Source: Ignavibacteria bacterium
Lineage (GTDB): Bacteria > Bacteroidota > Ignavibacteria > SZUA-365
Assembly: GCA_016720835.1 (NCBI GenBank)
Contig: JADKJW010000007.1
Span: 198,425-262,424, forward strand
Direction: 5' to 3'
DNA length: 64,000 nt
The first letter of the stretch is position 1, and each line of letters begins with the position of its first letter. The notes beneath the pieces were generated by a model. The model was not told where the DNA came from, ran no database searches, and saw only the letters and a program-made list of their open reading frames with translations. The position numbers were made by a program, and so were the translations under genes. Below, piece after piece: positions 43,969 through 53,123 of the stretch.

Positions 43969-45252
43969 ATGCTACTACGCAGTACCGCTTTGCTTCTCCT
44001 CCTCGCGGCCTTCGCGCTGCAGGCGGACGCGCAGACGGTGAGCGGGCGTCTCGTGACTTCCGTCTTCGGATGGGAGCGCACCGATACCGCGGGGTCGACG
44101 CAGCACATGCGCGGGTACGAAAACCTGCAGCTCAATGTTGCCGCCGGCGATTTTTCGTTTTCCACGTACATGCAGGGGTCCACGGACTTCTCCGAGGCCA
44201 TGGAAAACGACCCGCAGCTCCGCCTGTTCAACGCCATTCTGCTATGGAAAAATATCGGCGGCATGGCCGACCTCAAACTCGGACGCCAGCCGATCTTCGG
44301 AGGCGTCGGCTACGGAACCATCGACGGCGCGCTCCTTCGCATGCGTCCCGCGGGCGGCGTGGAAGTCAGCGCCTATGCCGGCGGGCTCACCCCTCCGGGC
44401 CAGCGCACCGATTTCTTCCAGAATCTCGACCACAACTGGCAGACCGGCGCCCACGTGCTGCTCTACCTGGTCAGGGACACGAAGATCGGCATCAGCTACA
44501 TGAACCGTCATCGCGAATCGACTCCATATGACGGCTTCCGGCTCGACGCGCAGAACAATCTCGCTCCGCAGACCATCGACTACGGCTCCCGTGCCAACCA
44601 GTACGGCAGCGTCGACGTCGCCTGGTCGAACAGCGGCGTGTGGGCCTTCGGGCGCGTGGATTACGATTTCAACTTCGAGCGCCTCAGCCGCGCGGAACTC
44701 GCCGCCACGTACCAGGCGACGCCGGCGCTCGGACTGACGCTGGACCTCGCGCATCGCGAGCCCACCCTCGCGTACAACTCCTACTTCCGCATCCTGGAAG
44801 GGGAAGCGAACGAAGAGGCCGTCCTCGGCGTCGACTACCGCATCCACCCGCTGCTCACGCTGAATGCCCGCGTCTCCACCGTCGTGTACGATGAGGACAA
44901 CGCCCTGCGTGTGTCCCTCGGCGGGATGTGCAAGTACTGGTCCATCATGTACACGAAGGATGTCAGTTACGACGGCGATCTCGACGGCTTCAACGTGCAG
45001 GCCGCGTATCCGTTCCTCGACGGCATGCTCGTCCCGCACATCGGCGCGGTGTACAGCTCCTACGCCTTGTCGGAGAACGGCGACAAGACCTCCACCACCG
45101 CGGCGGTCGCCGGCGCGATGCTGCGTCCCTGGAAGAAGCTGAGCGTGGATTTCGAGGGCCAATACGTCACGAACCGGATTTACAAGTCCGATATTCGCGC
45201 CTTCGCGCGGATCAACTACTGGTTCTCCCATACGTTCGGCGTCGGGGAATAG
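43969..45252 (+). CDS. Outer-membrane beta-barrel, candidate porin of a porin-cytochrome conduit
   Basis: 427 residues from the ATG at 43969, chosen because ACAAGGA lies eight bases upstream (the ATG at 43960 is too close). Signal peptide MLLRSTALLLLLAAFALQADAQ, then alternating hydrophobic strands throughout (MADLKLGRQPIFGGVGYGTIDGALLRMRP, GFRLDAQNN, KLSVDFEGQYVTNRIYKS) ending in aromatic FSHTFGVGE. Length is close to the 400-residue barrels of Geobacter-type porin-cytochrome complexes. The next two genes encode an 11-heme cytochrome and a multiheme lipoprotein, which fits a trans-outer-membrane electron path. Confidence 0.8.
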   Translation: MLLRSTALLLLLAAFALQADAQTVSGRLVTSVFGWERTDTAGSTQHMRGYENLQLNVAAGDFSFSTYMQGSTDFSEAMENDPQLRLFNAILLWKNIGGMADLKLGRQPIFGGVGYGTIDGALLRMRPAGGVEVSAYAGGLTPPGQRTDFFQNLDHNWQTGAHVLLYLVRDTKIGISYMNRHRESTPYDGFRLDAQNNLAPQTIDYGSRANQYGSVDVAWSNSGVWAFGRVDYDFNFERLSRAELAATYQATPALGLTLDLAHREPTLAYNSYFRILEGEANEEAVLGVDYRIHPLLTLNARVSTVVYDEDNALRVSLGGMCKYWSIMYTKDVSYDGDLDGFNVQAAYPFLDGMLVPHIGAVYSSYALSENGDKTSTTAAVAGAMLRPWKKLSVDFEGQYVTNRIYKSDIRAFARINYWFSHTFGVGE

Positions 45253-45261
45253 GAGGCACCC

Positions 45262-46350
45262 ATGAAAAAACACTATCTCTTCCTCGGACTGCTGCTCGTC
45301 GCGCTGGTGTCCGTTCTGGTCATTTCAACCTCGCCCCGCGGCGCGGTTGCCGACGACGGAGCGGTCATGTTCTCGCACGAGAAGCACAAGGACCTCGCCG
45401 AATGCGGCACCTGTCACGCCGCCGCCACCAGCACCCGCGCCGACGATCAGCTCCTGCCGAAACCGGACGCCTGCGTTGCCTGCCACGAGGCGAAGGACGT
45501 GCGCGCATACTGGAGCCTCAAGGACGACGCGGCGCTCGATGTGCCGGTGTTCCCGGTGAAAAAATCCGAGCTGCTCTTCAGTCATCAATTCCATGTCGAA
45601 AAAGGCGGCGCCACCTGCGCAACCTGTCATGCGGGCATCGCTGCGGACAAGGACGATGAGGAAATGCCGTCGATGGAGACCTGCTACGGCTGCCACAACG
45701 ACGGCCAGAAGCTCGCGCCGATCGAGGCGCATGCCCTTGAATCGACGAAGCCCATGATCGCCGGCAGGGCCTGCGAAATGTGCCACACCTCGCTCGTCGG
45801 AATGACCCCGAACAATCACAAGACGGCGATGTGGACGCGCATGCACGGCCGCTACGCGACGAGCGGCGAGGCCGAGCGCGAATGCGCGGCCTGCCATTCG
45901 CAGAGCTTCTGCCAGGAATGCCATACCGCCACCAACGCGGTGCCCTCGGGCGTCGCGAAGGACAAGTTTTATATCGATACGTGGCCGCGCGGCGAAAAGA
46001 TGGACGACGGAAAACTACTCACCGTGCAGAGTGCCCACAATCTGACGTACCGCTACACGCACGGCTTCGATGCCCGCGCGCAGTCCACGCATTGCGAGCG
46101 CTGCCACGAGGCCGAGTCGTTCTGCACGCCGTGCCACGAGAACGGTTACGACGGCAACGGCGCGCGCATCGTCCCGCAGTCGCATCAGCTCGCGGGGTTC
46201 GCGTCCGTCACCGGCGGCAAGCCGATGAACCGCCACGCCAAGCTCGCGGAGCGTGACCTCATGTCCTGCGCAACATGCCACAACGTGGACGGCGGTGATC
46301 CCGTGTGCGCGAAGTGTCATTCCACCGGTGTCGTGAAAGGAGGCGACTGA
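45262..46350 (+). CDS. Undecaheme c-type cytochrome, periplasmic part of the conduit
   Basis: 362 residues with an N-terminal hydrophobic segment (YLFLGLLLVALVSVLVIST). Eleven CXXCH sites can be counted: CGTCH, CVACH, CATCH, CYGCH, CEMCH, CAACH, CQECH, CERCH, CTPCH, CATCH and CAKCH. Early sections repeat the class III (c3/c7-like) pattern MFSHEKHKDLAECGTCH and LFSHQFHVEKGGATCATCH. It starts ten bases after the porin gene. I infer it sits inside the barrel's periplasmic mouth, like OmaB or MtrA in other systems. Confidence 0.9.
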   Translation: MKKHYLFLGLLLVALVSVLVISTSPRGAVADDGAVMFSHEKHKDLAECGTCHAAATSTRADDQLLPKPDACVACHEAKDVRAYWSLKDDAALDVPVFPVKKSELLFSHQFHVEKGGATCATCHAGIAADKDDEEMPSMETCYGCHNDGQKLAPIEAHALESTKPMIAGRACEMCHTSLVGMTPNNHKTAMWTRMHGRYATSGEAERECAACHSQSFCQECHTATNAVPSGVAKDKFYIDTWPRGEKMDDGKLLTVQSAHNLTYRYTHGFDARAQSTHCERCHEAESFCTPCHENGYDGNGARIVPQSHQLAGFASVTGGKPMNRHAKLAERDLMSCATCHNVDGGDPVCAKCHSTGVVKGGD

Positions 46351-47342
46351 TGAAAACCCTCACAACCCTGTGCCTGCTGGCCGCGTTCGCATTCTTTGCG
46401 GGATGCAAGAGCGAGCTGAAGGACCCGCTGCCCACGTCGCCGGAAGTCGCCGGCGTGCATCCGTCGGGCTACATCACACCGTCGTCGCCGGACTTCCACG
46501 GCACGCAGCTCATCACGAGCGGCTTCGACGTGTCCACCTGCCAGAAATGCCACGGCAGCAACCTCGACGGCGGCATCGCGAAGCGCTCCTGCACCGGCGC
46601 GGGCTGTCACACGACGGTGCCGGGCAAGCATCCTGACGGATTCATCAATCCGGGCTCCTCCGCATTTCACGGGAAGTTCCTCGGGTCGCTGAGCTACGAC
46701 ATGGCGGACTGCCAGAAATGCCATGGCACGGACTTCGCGGGCGGCGCCGCCAAGAAATCCTGCAGCGGAAGCGGATGCCACGTGGCTGCCGACGGCGGCC
46801 CCGCGGCCTGCTACACGTGTCATGGTGATGCCGCGAGCAAGAAGATATACCCGATCTCGTCCAAGGGTCACGTGACGCACACGGAAGGCGGCGTCAATTC
46901 CGCGGTCGCCATCCCGTGTGCCGGTTGCCACGCAATGCCCTCGGCATGGAACACGCCCGGACACATCGTGCCTGCCAATCCGCTGCGCGCGACCGTCAAC
47001 ATCACCGAGGCGCTCGCGTCAGTGACGACCAAGGGCGGTAACAAGGCCGCGCCGGTCTACGATCCCGCGACGAAGAAGTGCTCCAACGTGTACTGCCATG
47101 GCAATTTCACGAACGGCAACAACTTCTCGCCGCAGTACGGCGGAACGGATCAGGCAAAATGCGGCACCTGTCACGGCGATCCTGCGACGGGCGATCCGCT
47201 TCCCAAGGCGCCGCACGTGCAGGTGGCCACCTGCTCGGTCTGTCACGCGGGCGTCATAGATGTCAACAAGGTCATCATCGACAAGAGCAAGCACATGAAC
47301 GGCAAGCTCGACAAGTTCGGGACACCGACCAGCGACTGGTAA
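46350..47342 (+). CDS. Multiheme lipoprotein cytochrome with CX4CH sites, candidate outer-surface cytochrome
   Basis: 330 residues from the ATG at 46350 (TGATG overlap with the previous gene; AGGAGG upstream). Lipobox FFAGC. Six CXXCH sites (CQKCH twice, CYTCH, CAGCH, CGTCH, CSVCH) plus three CX4CH sites (CTGAGCH, CSGSGCH, CSNVYCH). The paired CX4CH...CXXCH arrangement is known from Geobacter surface cytochromes. HPSGYITP and HPDGFINPGSSAFHGKFL repeat before each unit, so the N-terminal half is duplicated. As the lipid-anchored end of the cluster it is the likely extracellular or surface member. Confidence 0.88.
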   Translation: MKTLTTLCLLAAFAFFAGCKSELKDPLPTSPEVAGVHPSGYITPSSPDFHGTQLITSGFDVSTCQKCHGSNLDGGIAKRSCTGAGCHTTVPGKHPDGFINPGSSAFHGKFLGSLSYDMADCQKCHGTDFAGGAAKKSCSGSGCHVAADGGPAACYTCHGDAASKKIYPISSKGHVTHTEGGVNSAVAIPCAGCHAMPSAWNTPGHIVPANPLRATVNITEALASVTTKGGNKAAPVYDPATKKCSNVYCHGNFTNGNNFSPQYGGTDQAKCGTCHGDPATGDPLPKAPHVQVATCSVCHAGVIDVNKVIIDKSKHMNGKLDKFGTPTSDW

Positions 47343-47365
47343 TTGCCTCCTCCGTACTTGTGCGG

Positions 47366-47400
47366 AAAAACACGCGGCCCTCGGGTCGCGTGTTTTTTTT
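47366..47400 (+). terminator. Strong terminator ending the cytochrome cluster
   Basis: AAAAACACGCGGCCC pairs with GGGTCGCGTGTTTTT (one G-U pair) around a TCG loop, followed by more T. It lies 24 bases after the stop of the multiheme lipoprotein. Confidence 0.9.
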
Positions 47401-47469
47401 GTCGACTCTCACGGTGTCCGTGCGTATTTTCATTGCCTGAACACTCGGTCATGATTTCGAGGACCCGCC

Positions 47470-49600
47470 GTGAATATCCCATCTCGTCTGCTGCTCTCCG
47501 CCCTCATCTCCGCGTTGCTGTCACCCGCAGCCCTTGCGCAATGGAAACAGGCCTTCGGAGCCGAAGGCGGCATGCTCAATGCGCTGCTGTACGACGAAAC
47601 GTTTCTCTTCGTCGGAGGCAGGGGATGGCGTGTACCGTTCGCAGATGGGCGGCAATTTCTGGTTCACTGCGAACAGCGGCATGCAGGCGTGGAGTACCGT
47701 GCTCGCTCTCGCGAAGCGCGGCGGCACGCTGCTTGCGGGCACCGCCAACGAGGGCGTGTACCGGTCCACGGATGACGGAGACTCCTGGGTCAACAGCAGC
47801 AAGGGTCTGCCGGAATACGCGCAGGTCCGCGCGCTGTGCGCAGCGGGCTCGAAGTTCTTCTGTGGAGCGGGCGGGGTCGTGCATGCTTCCACCGACGACG
47901 GACTGAGCTGGGCGCCATCCGGTACCGGTCTTCCAGCGACCGGTACGGTGAGGAGCATCGTCAGCGCGGGCGGCGGCATCTATGTCGGCTACGGATTCGG
48001 CTGCGGTGTGTACAAGTCCACCGATGAGGGCGAACGTTGGACCGCGGTCAATGATGGCCTGCCTGCCCTTCAGCTCGTCGCATCCCTCGCGGCCTCGGGC
48101 GATACCGTGTACGCCGGCTTGATCGATCAGGGCGTCTACGTGTCGACGGACGCAGGCGGCATGTGGACGGCGATGCGCGCAGGGCTTCCTGACGCGGAAA
48201 TCACCGCCCTGCATATTGCGAACGGTGGAGTGTACGCGGGCAGCAACGACGGGGCACTCATGCATGCAACCGGAGCGGGCGCCGCATGGACAAAGGCGGA
48301 CTCGGGTCTCGCCCCCGCCTGCGCTGTAAACGGCATCAGCGTGCGCAACGGAATGATGTACGCTGCTACAAGCGGTGGACTCTACCGGCGTGAAGCCTTC
48401 GAGGTCGCATTCAAGGTGCGGCCGCATGGCATGAACAACGGCTTCATCAAGTGCTTCACTTCGCTTGGCGACGTGCTCTTTGCGTCGAACTACGGTTGTG
48501 GCGTGTGTTTTTCCGACGACGCTGGCAACCACTGGTTTGAAAGCAACACCGGCTTGCGGAATTTCTTTGTCAACGCGCTCCTTCCACTCGGGAAGACGCT
48601 CTATGCTGCCACACTCGGCGGCGGCGTCTTCGTCTCCTCCAATTCCGGACAGTCATGGACCGCCTGCGGCGCCGGTCTCAATTCGCCGCGCGTCCTCTCC
48701 CTGCATGCGAATGGTGGGATGCTCTATGCGGGCACGCGCAACGGCCTGAACGGCAGCAGCGACGGCGGTGCGACGTGGAGCGACATGAACGGCGGCGCGC
48801 TGACGGATCTCGACATCTCCGTGATCAGCTCCGACAGCGCGACGGTGTACATCGGTGCGGACTACTACGGTTTCCTCGCCTCCACCAACGCGGGCGGTGA
48901 ATGGCAGCTGCGGAACAGCGGCATCCCCGCCGATCCGGTCTTTCACGCGCTGCTTCGCGAGGGGAGCACCTTCTTCGCGGCTCTCGGTTTCGACGGCGTG
49001 TACATGTCGACGAACAGCGGGGCGGACTGGTCGCGGATCGGGCTGACCCTGCCGCCGTACACCTTCGCATACGCGCTCATGTTGCACGACGGGGCGCTCT
49101 TCCTTGGCAGCAACAACGGCGTGTTCGTTTCGGGCGACCGCGGCGCCACATGGATCGACATCAGCGACGGTCTGCCTTCCGGAGCCTTCGTGCGGTCGTT
49201 GACGACGGCCAACACCGTCTCCGGCATCGAACTCCTCGCCGGCACCGACGGGCAATCGGTATGGCGTCGGGCCCTCTCCGAAATCACCGCCATCGCGGCT
49301 GCTCCCATCTCCGCGCAGGAGATCTCCCTCGCGCAGAATTACCCGAATCCCTTCGGCGCTGGCGCGGATGCGCCGGGTTCATCGACCTCGATCAGCTTCT
49401 CGCTGCTGCACAGTACACAGACGCGCATAAGCGTTCAGAATGTTCTCGGCGAGGAAATCGCCGTACTCTCGGATGGTTCCCTCCCCGCGGGCGTGCACAC
49501 CGTGCGCTTCGATGGCGCGGGCCTCCCGAGCGGCTTATACACCTGCATCCTTCGCGCCGGCGACGCGCAGCGCGCGATGAAGATGGTGCTGGCGAGGTAG
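47470..49600 (+). pseudogene. Secreted sialidase/WD-like repeat protein with T9SS domain, frameshifted
   Basis: The signal peptide MNIPSRLLLSALISALLSPAALAQ and the first blade (LNALLYDETFLFVGG) are in one frame; from about 47620 the protein continues in another frame (GDGVYRSQMGGNFW) to 49600, about 700 residues in all. The switch falls in GGCAGGGGATGG, where one extra base (or two missing) restores the reading. The body is a row of propeller blades with GVYRSTDDGDSWV-like BNR units, as in photosystem II stability/sialidase-type repeats. The C-terminus (LAQNYPNPFGAGADAPG ... LPSGLYTCIL) is a T9SS domain. A cell-surface role is likely; decay or a sequencing error cannot be told apart. Confidence 0.75.
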
Positions 49601-49718
49601 GTGTCGCTCGTTGCGCGGTCATTCTGCGCCTCCAATTGGACGGTGTCCCATTATCGTCGGCAGTGACACTGGACATGTTCGGACAACCGAGTCCCCGTCG
49701 ACGCTGGATTCGGCTGGC

Positions 49719-49765
49719 GATCGTTCGCGCCACCCCTCACCCTGCCCTCTCCCAGAGGGAGAGGG
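49719..49765 (+). repeat. REP-like element, left copy of a 47-base inverted pair
   Basis: Identical over 47 bases to the reverse complement of 49997-50043. It contains an internal palindrome CCCTCTCCC-AGA-GGGAGAGGG. Confidence 0.9.
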
Positions 49766-49996
49766 GGTGGCTCCTTTGCCGATATGTAATCGCGAGACAC
49801 CACTGTCATTGGCGGCGACCTGTCCGCTGACGCTCCGCAGGAGTGCATGCGGAAGCGAAGAATCTGTCGTGAAAGGCGGGCACGCTGCTGTATACCGCAC
49901 GGCGGTGTGTTGACTCGGGCCTACCCTCCGAAACTGAGCGCAGCGAATCGCGGGTGGGACACGGACGGTGAAACAGATATCCGGATCCGATAATAT

Positions 49997-50043
49997 CCCT
50001 CTCCCTCTGGGAGAGGGCAGGGTGAGGGGTGGCGCGAACGATC
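49997..50043 (-). repeat. REP-like element, right copy of a 47-base inverted pair
   Basis: Reverse-complement twin of 49719-49765; together they enclose 231 bases between two converging genes, a typical BIME-style layout. Confidence 0.9.
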
Positions 50044-50091
50044 TCCATGGCTGACGCCATGGGAGGAAGAATGCCCTCCGCCTCCGACGAC

Positions 50092-50120
50092 AAAAAAAGA
50101 CCCCATCGTCCGATGGGGCC
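50092..50120 (-). terminator. Terminator of the leftward lipoprotein gene
   Basis: GGCCCCATCGGACGATGGGG followed by TCTTTTTTTG on the minus strand, about 35 bases after the inferred stop. Confidence 0.85.
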
Positions 50121-50152
50121 TTTGAGAATCAATGCGGCGCGTGTCGCGCGGA

Positions 50153-50937
50153 TCAGCCGCCGATGGTGCCGATCGTCGTCCTGCCGGTGTTCGTGTGCAG
50201 GCGTTTCCAGATGACCTTCTGCGCGTCGGTGAGGATGTTGTAGATGGCCGTCGGTCTGCTGCTGCAGGAGCATCATGGCCTTTGCGGAGGCCTTCGGGAT
50301 CGTTCGCGAAACGCTTGCGCAGCTCCACGATCTGCATGGCCTGTTTTTTCAGGATCTCCGTTACGGTGGCCTGCTGGCGCTCGGTCAGCGTGAGCTGCTT
50401 CGTAAGGATTTCCACATGGCGCTGGATCTTGAGGAGATCGAGTTTCGCCTGGCGGTCGAGACGCTCCTTGTCGAGCTTGTCCTTCAACGCCTGCGCATTG
50501 CGGAGCTGTTCGGGGGTGAAGAGGGCATTGAGCGCCTTCATCAACGCGTCATGCTCGGCCTGCAGCAACGCGGCCAGTTTCTCGCGGGAGAGGTCCTTCT
50601 GTGCAAGGATGCGCGCACGGCGCGCGTTGGAGGCGGCGATCAGTTCCTGCGCGGCGAGCTTCTGCCGCTCGGTGACGTCGCGGTTCGCGCTGAGAATCAG
50701 GCGCAGCCACATCGACGCATCCATGTCGGAGTTGATGCTCGGGCTGAGCGTCGGATCGACAGTCAGAACGTCACCCGCGCCGAGGAGGGAGTTGTAGTCG
50801 TCGATCAACTGCTGATCCATCACGACGCCTGAGGTGGCGGGAGACTGCGCCACGGGATCAGTGCTTGAGGACTGCTGCTCGCAGGCGCTCAGCACCACGG
50901 TGGCGACGAGCAGAGCGCTCAGGATAAGATGTTTCAT
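50153..50937 (-). pseudogene. Spy/CpxP-like lipoprotein, two frame changes near its end
   Basis: Lipoprotein signal MKHLILSALLVATVVLSACEQ from the ATG at 50937 with GAGGAG upstream. The body is helical with repeated Lys/Leu/Gln (LTERQKLAAQELIAASNARR, FTPEQLRNAQALKDKLDKERL, LTLTERQQATVTEILKKQ), the LTxxQ pattern of Spy/CpxP periplasmic chaperones. The frame then breaks twice within about 40 bases (about 50250-50290): the sensible reading is DPEGLRKAMMLLQQQTD then AIYNILTDAQKVIWKRLH, ending TIGTIGG at 50153. Each break needs one base removed in a run (AAA, GG). Probable role: envelope stress chaperone or metal-binding periplasmic lipoprotein. Confidence 0.7.
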
Positions 50938-51096
50938 CGGTACTCCTCGGGAGGTGGATTGAAGAATTCGTTGCGAACACACGGTTGTATCAGGGTTTCC
51001 ATGGTGGTGCTTCCACCGCAATGGACAGATGAATCGCATCGAATCCGGCATGCTTCACATGGGCCTTAGTGTCGCACCCGGATCGCAGCAGAACTG

Positions 51097-51170
51097 CAGG
51101 AGCAACCTACTCAACGGCTTTGAAAATATCAAGATAAATATATCCACTTCGACGTGGATGGTTGCTCCTG
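51097..51170. repeat. 11-bp inverted repeat around an AT-rich core
   Basis: CAGGAGCAACC (51097-51107) and GGTTGCTCCTG (51160-51170) with CCAC-TTCGAC-GTGG nested near the right arm. It lies in the 316-base spacer 50938-51253, which holds no gene, upstream of the lipoprotein gene and after the end of the DUF6600 gene. It might be a transcript end or a regulatory RNA hairpin. Confidence 0.5.
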
Positions 51171-51253
51171 TTGACAATTACCCGCTCTCGACAAATACGG
51201 ACGGCGAACGCGAGAAAGGCAGGAGGTCCCGCTCCAGCAATTCCGCCTCTGCT

Positions 51254-52990
51254 CTATGCCGTGAGCTTCGGGGAAAGGGTGCTGCGGGAACGGGACCCTG
51301 TGTCATCGGGAAGTATGTCGTTGCGGAAAATCCCAATCAGGCGAAGAGCATTTCGAGGTGCGTTTATTTCTCCCGCTTCTCCTTTCTTGTCGTTATCCTT
51401 GGCCTTCGGCTGTTCGCTCCGTTCCCTGGCCGGCGCAACCGTACTCGGCTGTCTGCCGCGGTTGTTGTTCTCCTGCGGTTTCACGTTCTGCGGTTGCGAT
51501 GGCTGCGCACGCTCGATGGGCTTTTGAGGCTGCACCGGCCTGGCTCTCTCCACCGGCGCCTGCGGCTGGACAGGTCTGGCTCTCTCCACCGGTTGCTGCG
51601 GCTGGACAGGTCTGGCTCTCTCCACCGGCGCCTGCGGCTGTACCGGCCTGGCTCTCTCCACCGGCGCCTGCGGCTGTACGGTCTCGGACTTGCGGTTGCG
51701 ATTCATATCGTTGCGCGAGGGCGTGCTCTCCGGCGTGACGGGTCTGGCCCTCTCCACCGGTTTCTGCGGTTGTACGGTCTCGCCCTTGCGGTCGCGGTTC
51801 AAGTCGATGCGCGAGGGCGTGCTCTCCGGCGTGACGGGTCTGGCTCTCTCGACCGGCTTCTGCGGCTGTACGGTTTCGCCCTTGCGGTCGCGGTTCAAGT
51901 CGATGCGCGAGGGCGTGCTCTCCGGCGCGACGGGCCGTGCCCGCTCGATCGGCTTTTGCGGCTGTATGGTTTCGCCTCTGCGATCACGGTTGATATCGTT
52001 GCGCGAGGGCGTGTTCTCCGGCGCGACGGGCCGTGCCCGCTCGATCGGATTCTGTGGCTGCACGGTGCCGGGATTGCGATCGCGGGTGTTGTTGTCCGAC
52101 GGTCTGGTGTTCTGCGGCGGCACTGCCTGCCTGCGTTCTCTTACTTCCTTCAAATCGGCGACGCGGGATGGCGCGACCTTCCGGCCCCTTTCATCGCCCT
52201 TCTCCACCAGCGGACGGTAGATGCGGAGGCGGTCCTTCTGAAGCTCCTGACCCGGCCGATCATTGTCCTGCACTCGGTATCGTGGAACGGTGCGTCCGGA
52301 TGACCGCTGCACATCCTCCCGGCGCGGACCCGCGATGTACGTCGTGTGACGGCTGTTGTCGATGTACGTCTGATTGATCACCGTTGAATTCCGGCCTATT
52401 CGTTCGTGCTCATTTCTGTTGATGTAATACCTGTGCATGTCGGATCGTCCGAAATCCCTGTCCCGGACAAACATCCAGTGGTCGTTGTCGTGATCGTACC
52501 GTCCGCCGAAGCTCAGATTGATGCTGATGCCGTGCCCCATGGGTGCCCAGCCATAGTAGCCGTTGGCGCGTCTCCACGTCACCCAGGACGGCCCCCACTC
52601 ATCGTCGGGAAACCAGATCCAGCCGTAGCGTTCGTCGTGATTCCAGCGGCCGTAGTGGAACGGTGCCCAGCCCCAGCGGTAGTCGGAAACCCAGGTCCAT
52701 CCGTACTCCGTGAACACCCAATGCCCCTGTGAGGAATACGGAGTGAAGTCCTCCTCGGCGTCAGGAATCCAGACGTAACCGGACCCGGGGTAGTCGACCC
52801 ATTGGCCGTACGGGCTGAGTTCGTCGTAGAACATCTGAAAGCTGACGCTGAGGTGCTGTCCCGCGGCTTGCTTCGGGAACAGGAACGCGGAAACGATTAT
52901 CGCCAGAAGGATTGCGAGCGGTTTCCATGCATGTCTCGCGGCGGAACGAAAAACAGAAGCGCGTATCGGCGTATCGTGAGGTGGGAACAT
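51254..52990 (-). CDS. DUF6600-like secreted protein with long Pro/Gln/Arg repeat tail
   Basis: 578 residues from the ATG at 52990 (GGAG five bases upstream). A signal-anchor near residues 20-45 (PLAILLAIIVSAFLFP) precedes a YxWxP-rich domain: LSPYGQWVDYPGSGYVWIP, GHWVFTEYGWTWVSDYRWGWAPFHYGRW and WGPSWVTWRR, the pattern of DUF6600. Residues 290-500 are tandem repeats, first about 31-residue units (RARPVAPE.TPSR.D.NRDR.GETVQPQKP), then 12-residue units (QPQAPVERARPV). The tail is basic and likely disordered. Periplasmic or surface location inferred; function unknown. Confidence 0.75.
   Translation of the reverse strand: MFPPHDTPIRASVFRSAARHAWKPLAILLAIIVSAFLFPKQAAGQHLSVSFQMFYDELSPYGQWVDYPGSGYVWIPDAEEDFTPYSSQGHWVFTEYGWTWVSDYRWGWAPFHYGRWNHDERYGWIWFPDDEWGPSWVTWRRANGYYGWAPMGHGISINLSFGGRYDHDNDHWMFVRDRDFGRSDMHRYYINRNEHERIGRNSTVINQTYIDNSRHTTYIAGPRREDVQRSSGRTVPRYRVQDNDRPGQELQKDRLRIYRPLVEKGDERGRKVAPSRVADLKEVRERRQAVPPQNTRPSDNNTRDRNPGTVQPQNPIERARPVAPENTPSRNDINRDRRGETIQPQKPIERARPVAPESTPSRIDLNRDRKGETVQPQKPVERARPVTPESTPSRIDLNRDRKGETVQPQKPVERARPVTPESTPSRNDMNRNRKSETVQPQAPVERARPVQPQAPVERARPVQPQQPVERARPVQPQAPVERARPVQPQKPIERAQPSQPQNVKPQENNNRGRQPSTVAPARERSEQPKAKDNDKKGEAGEINAPRNALRLIGIFRNDILPDDTGSRSRSTLSPKLTA
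51520..52065 (-). repeat. Coding tandem repeats of the DUF6600 protein tail
   Basis: About five 36-base units (51520-51680) and four units of about 93 bases (51680-52065) encoding Pro/Gln/Arg-rich repeats. Neighbouring copies are nearly identical, which would allow length change by slippage or recombination. Confidence 0.8.
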
Positions 52991-53123
52991 GCGATCTCCA
53001 GGAGGTATCGGTACTTGTCATTCTCTCGTGTAACTTAGAGCCCGGCAGCGCCTGAACCGTTACAGAACTGTGGGAAAGAGTTACATCATTCATACATCCA
53101 CCAAACGCCCTTCAAGGTTTCTC

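Larger units (their letters stand above)
49601..50152. other. Gene-free spacer between convergent genes
   Basis: It holds the REP-like inverted doublet (49719-50043), the terminator at 50092-50120, and short ORFs that follow repeat sequence only. No gene is supported. Confidence 0.6.

Noticed and set aside
49921..50150. C-terminal extension of the lipoprotein reading PLPEGEG
   Set aside because: That part translates terminator and REP DNA; the sensible end of the protein is in another frame at 50153.
51171..51200. TTGACA-like promoter box pointing rightward
   Set aside because: No good second box at 16-19 bases and no rightward gene follows.
51520..52065. Second candidate CRISPR-like array
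   Set aside because: Repeats are contiguous, in frame and encode the Pro/Gln/Arg tail of a secreted protein.
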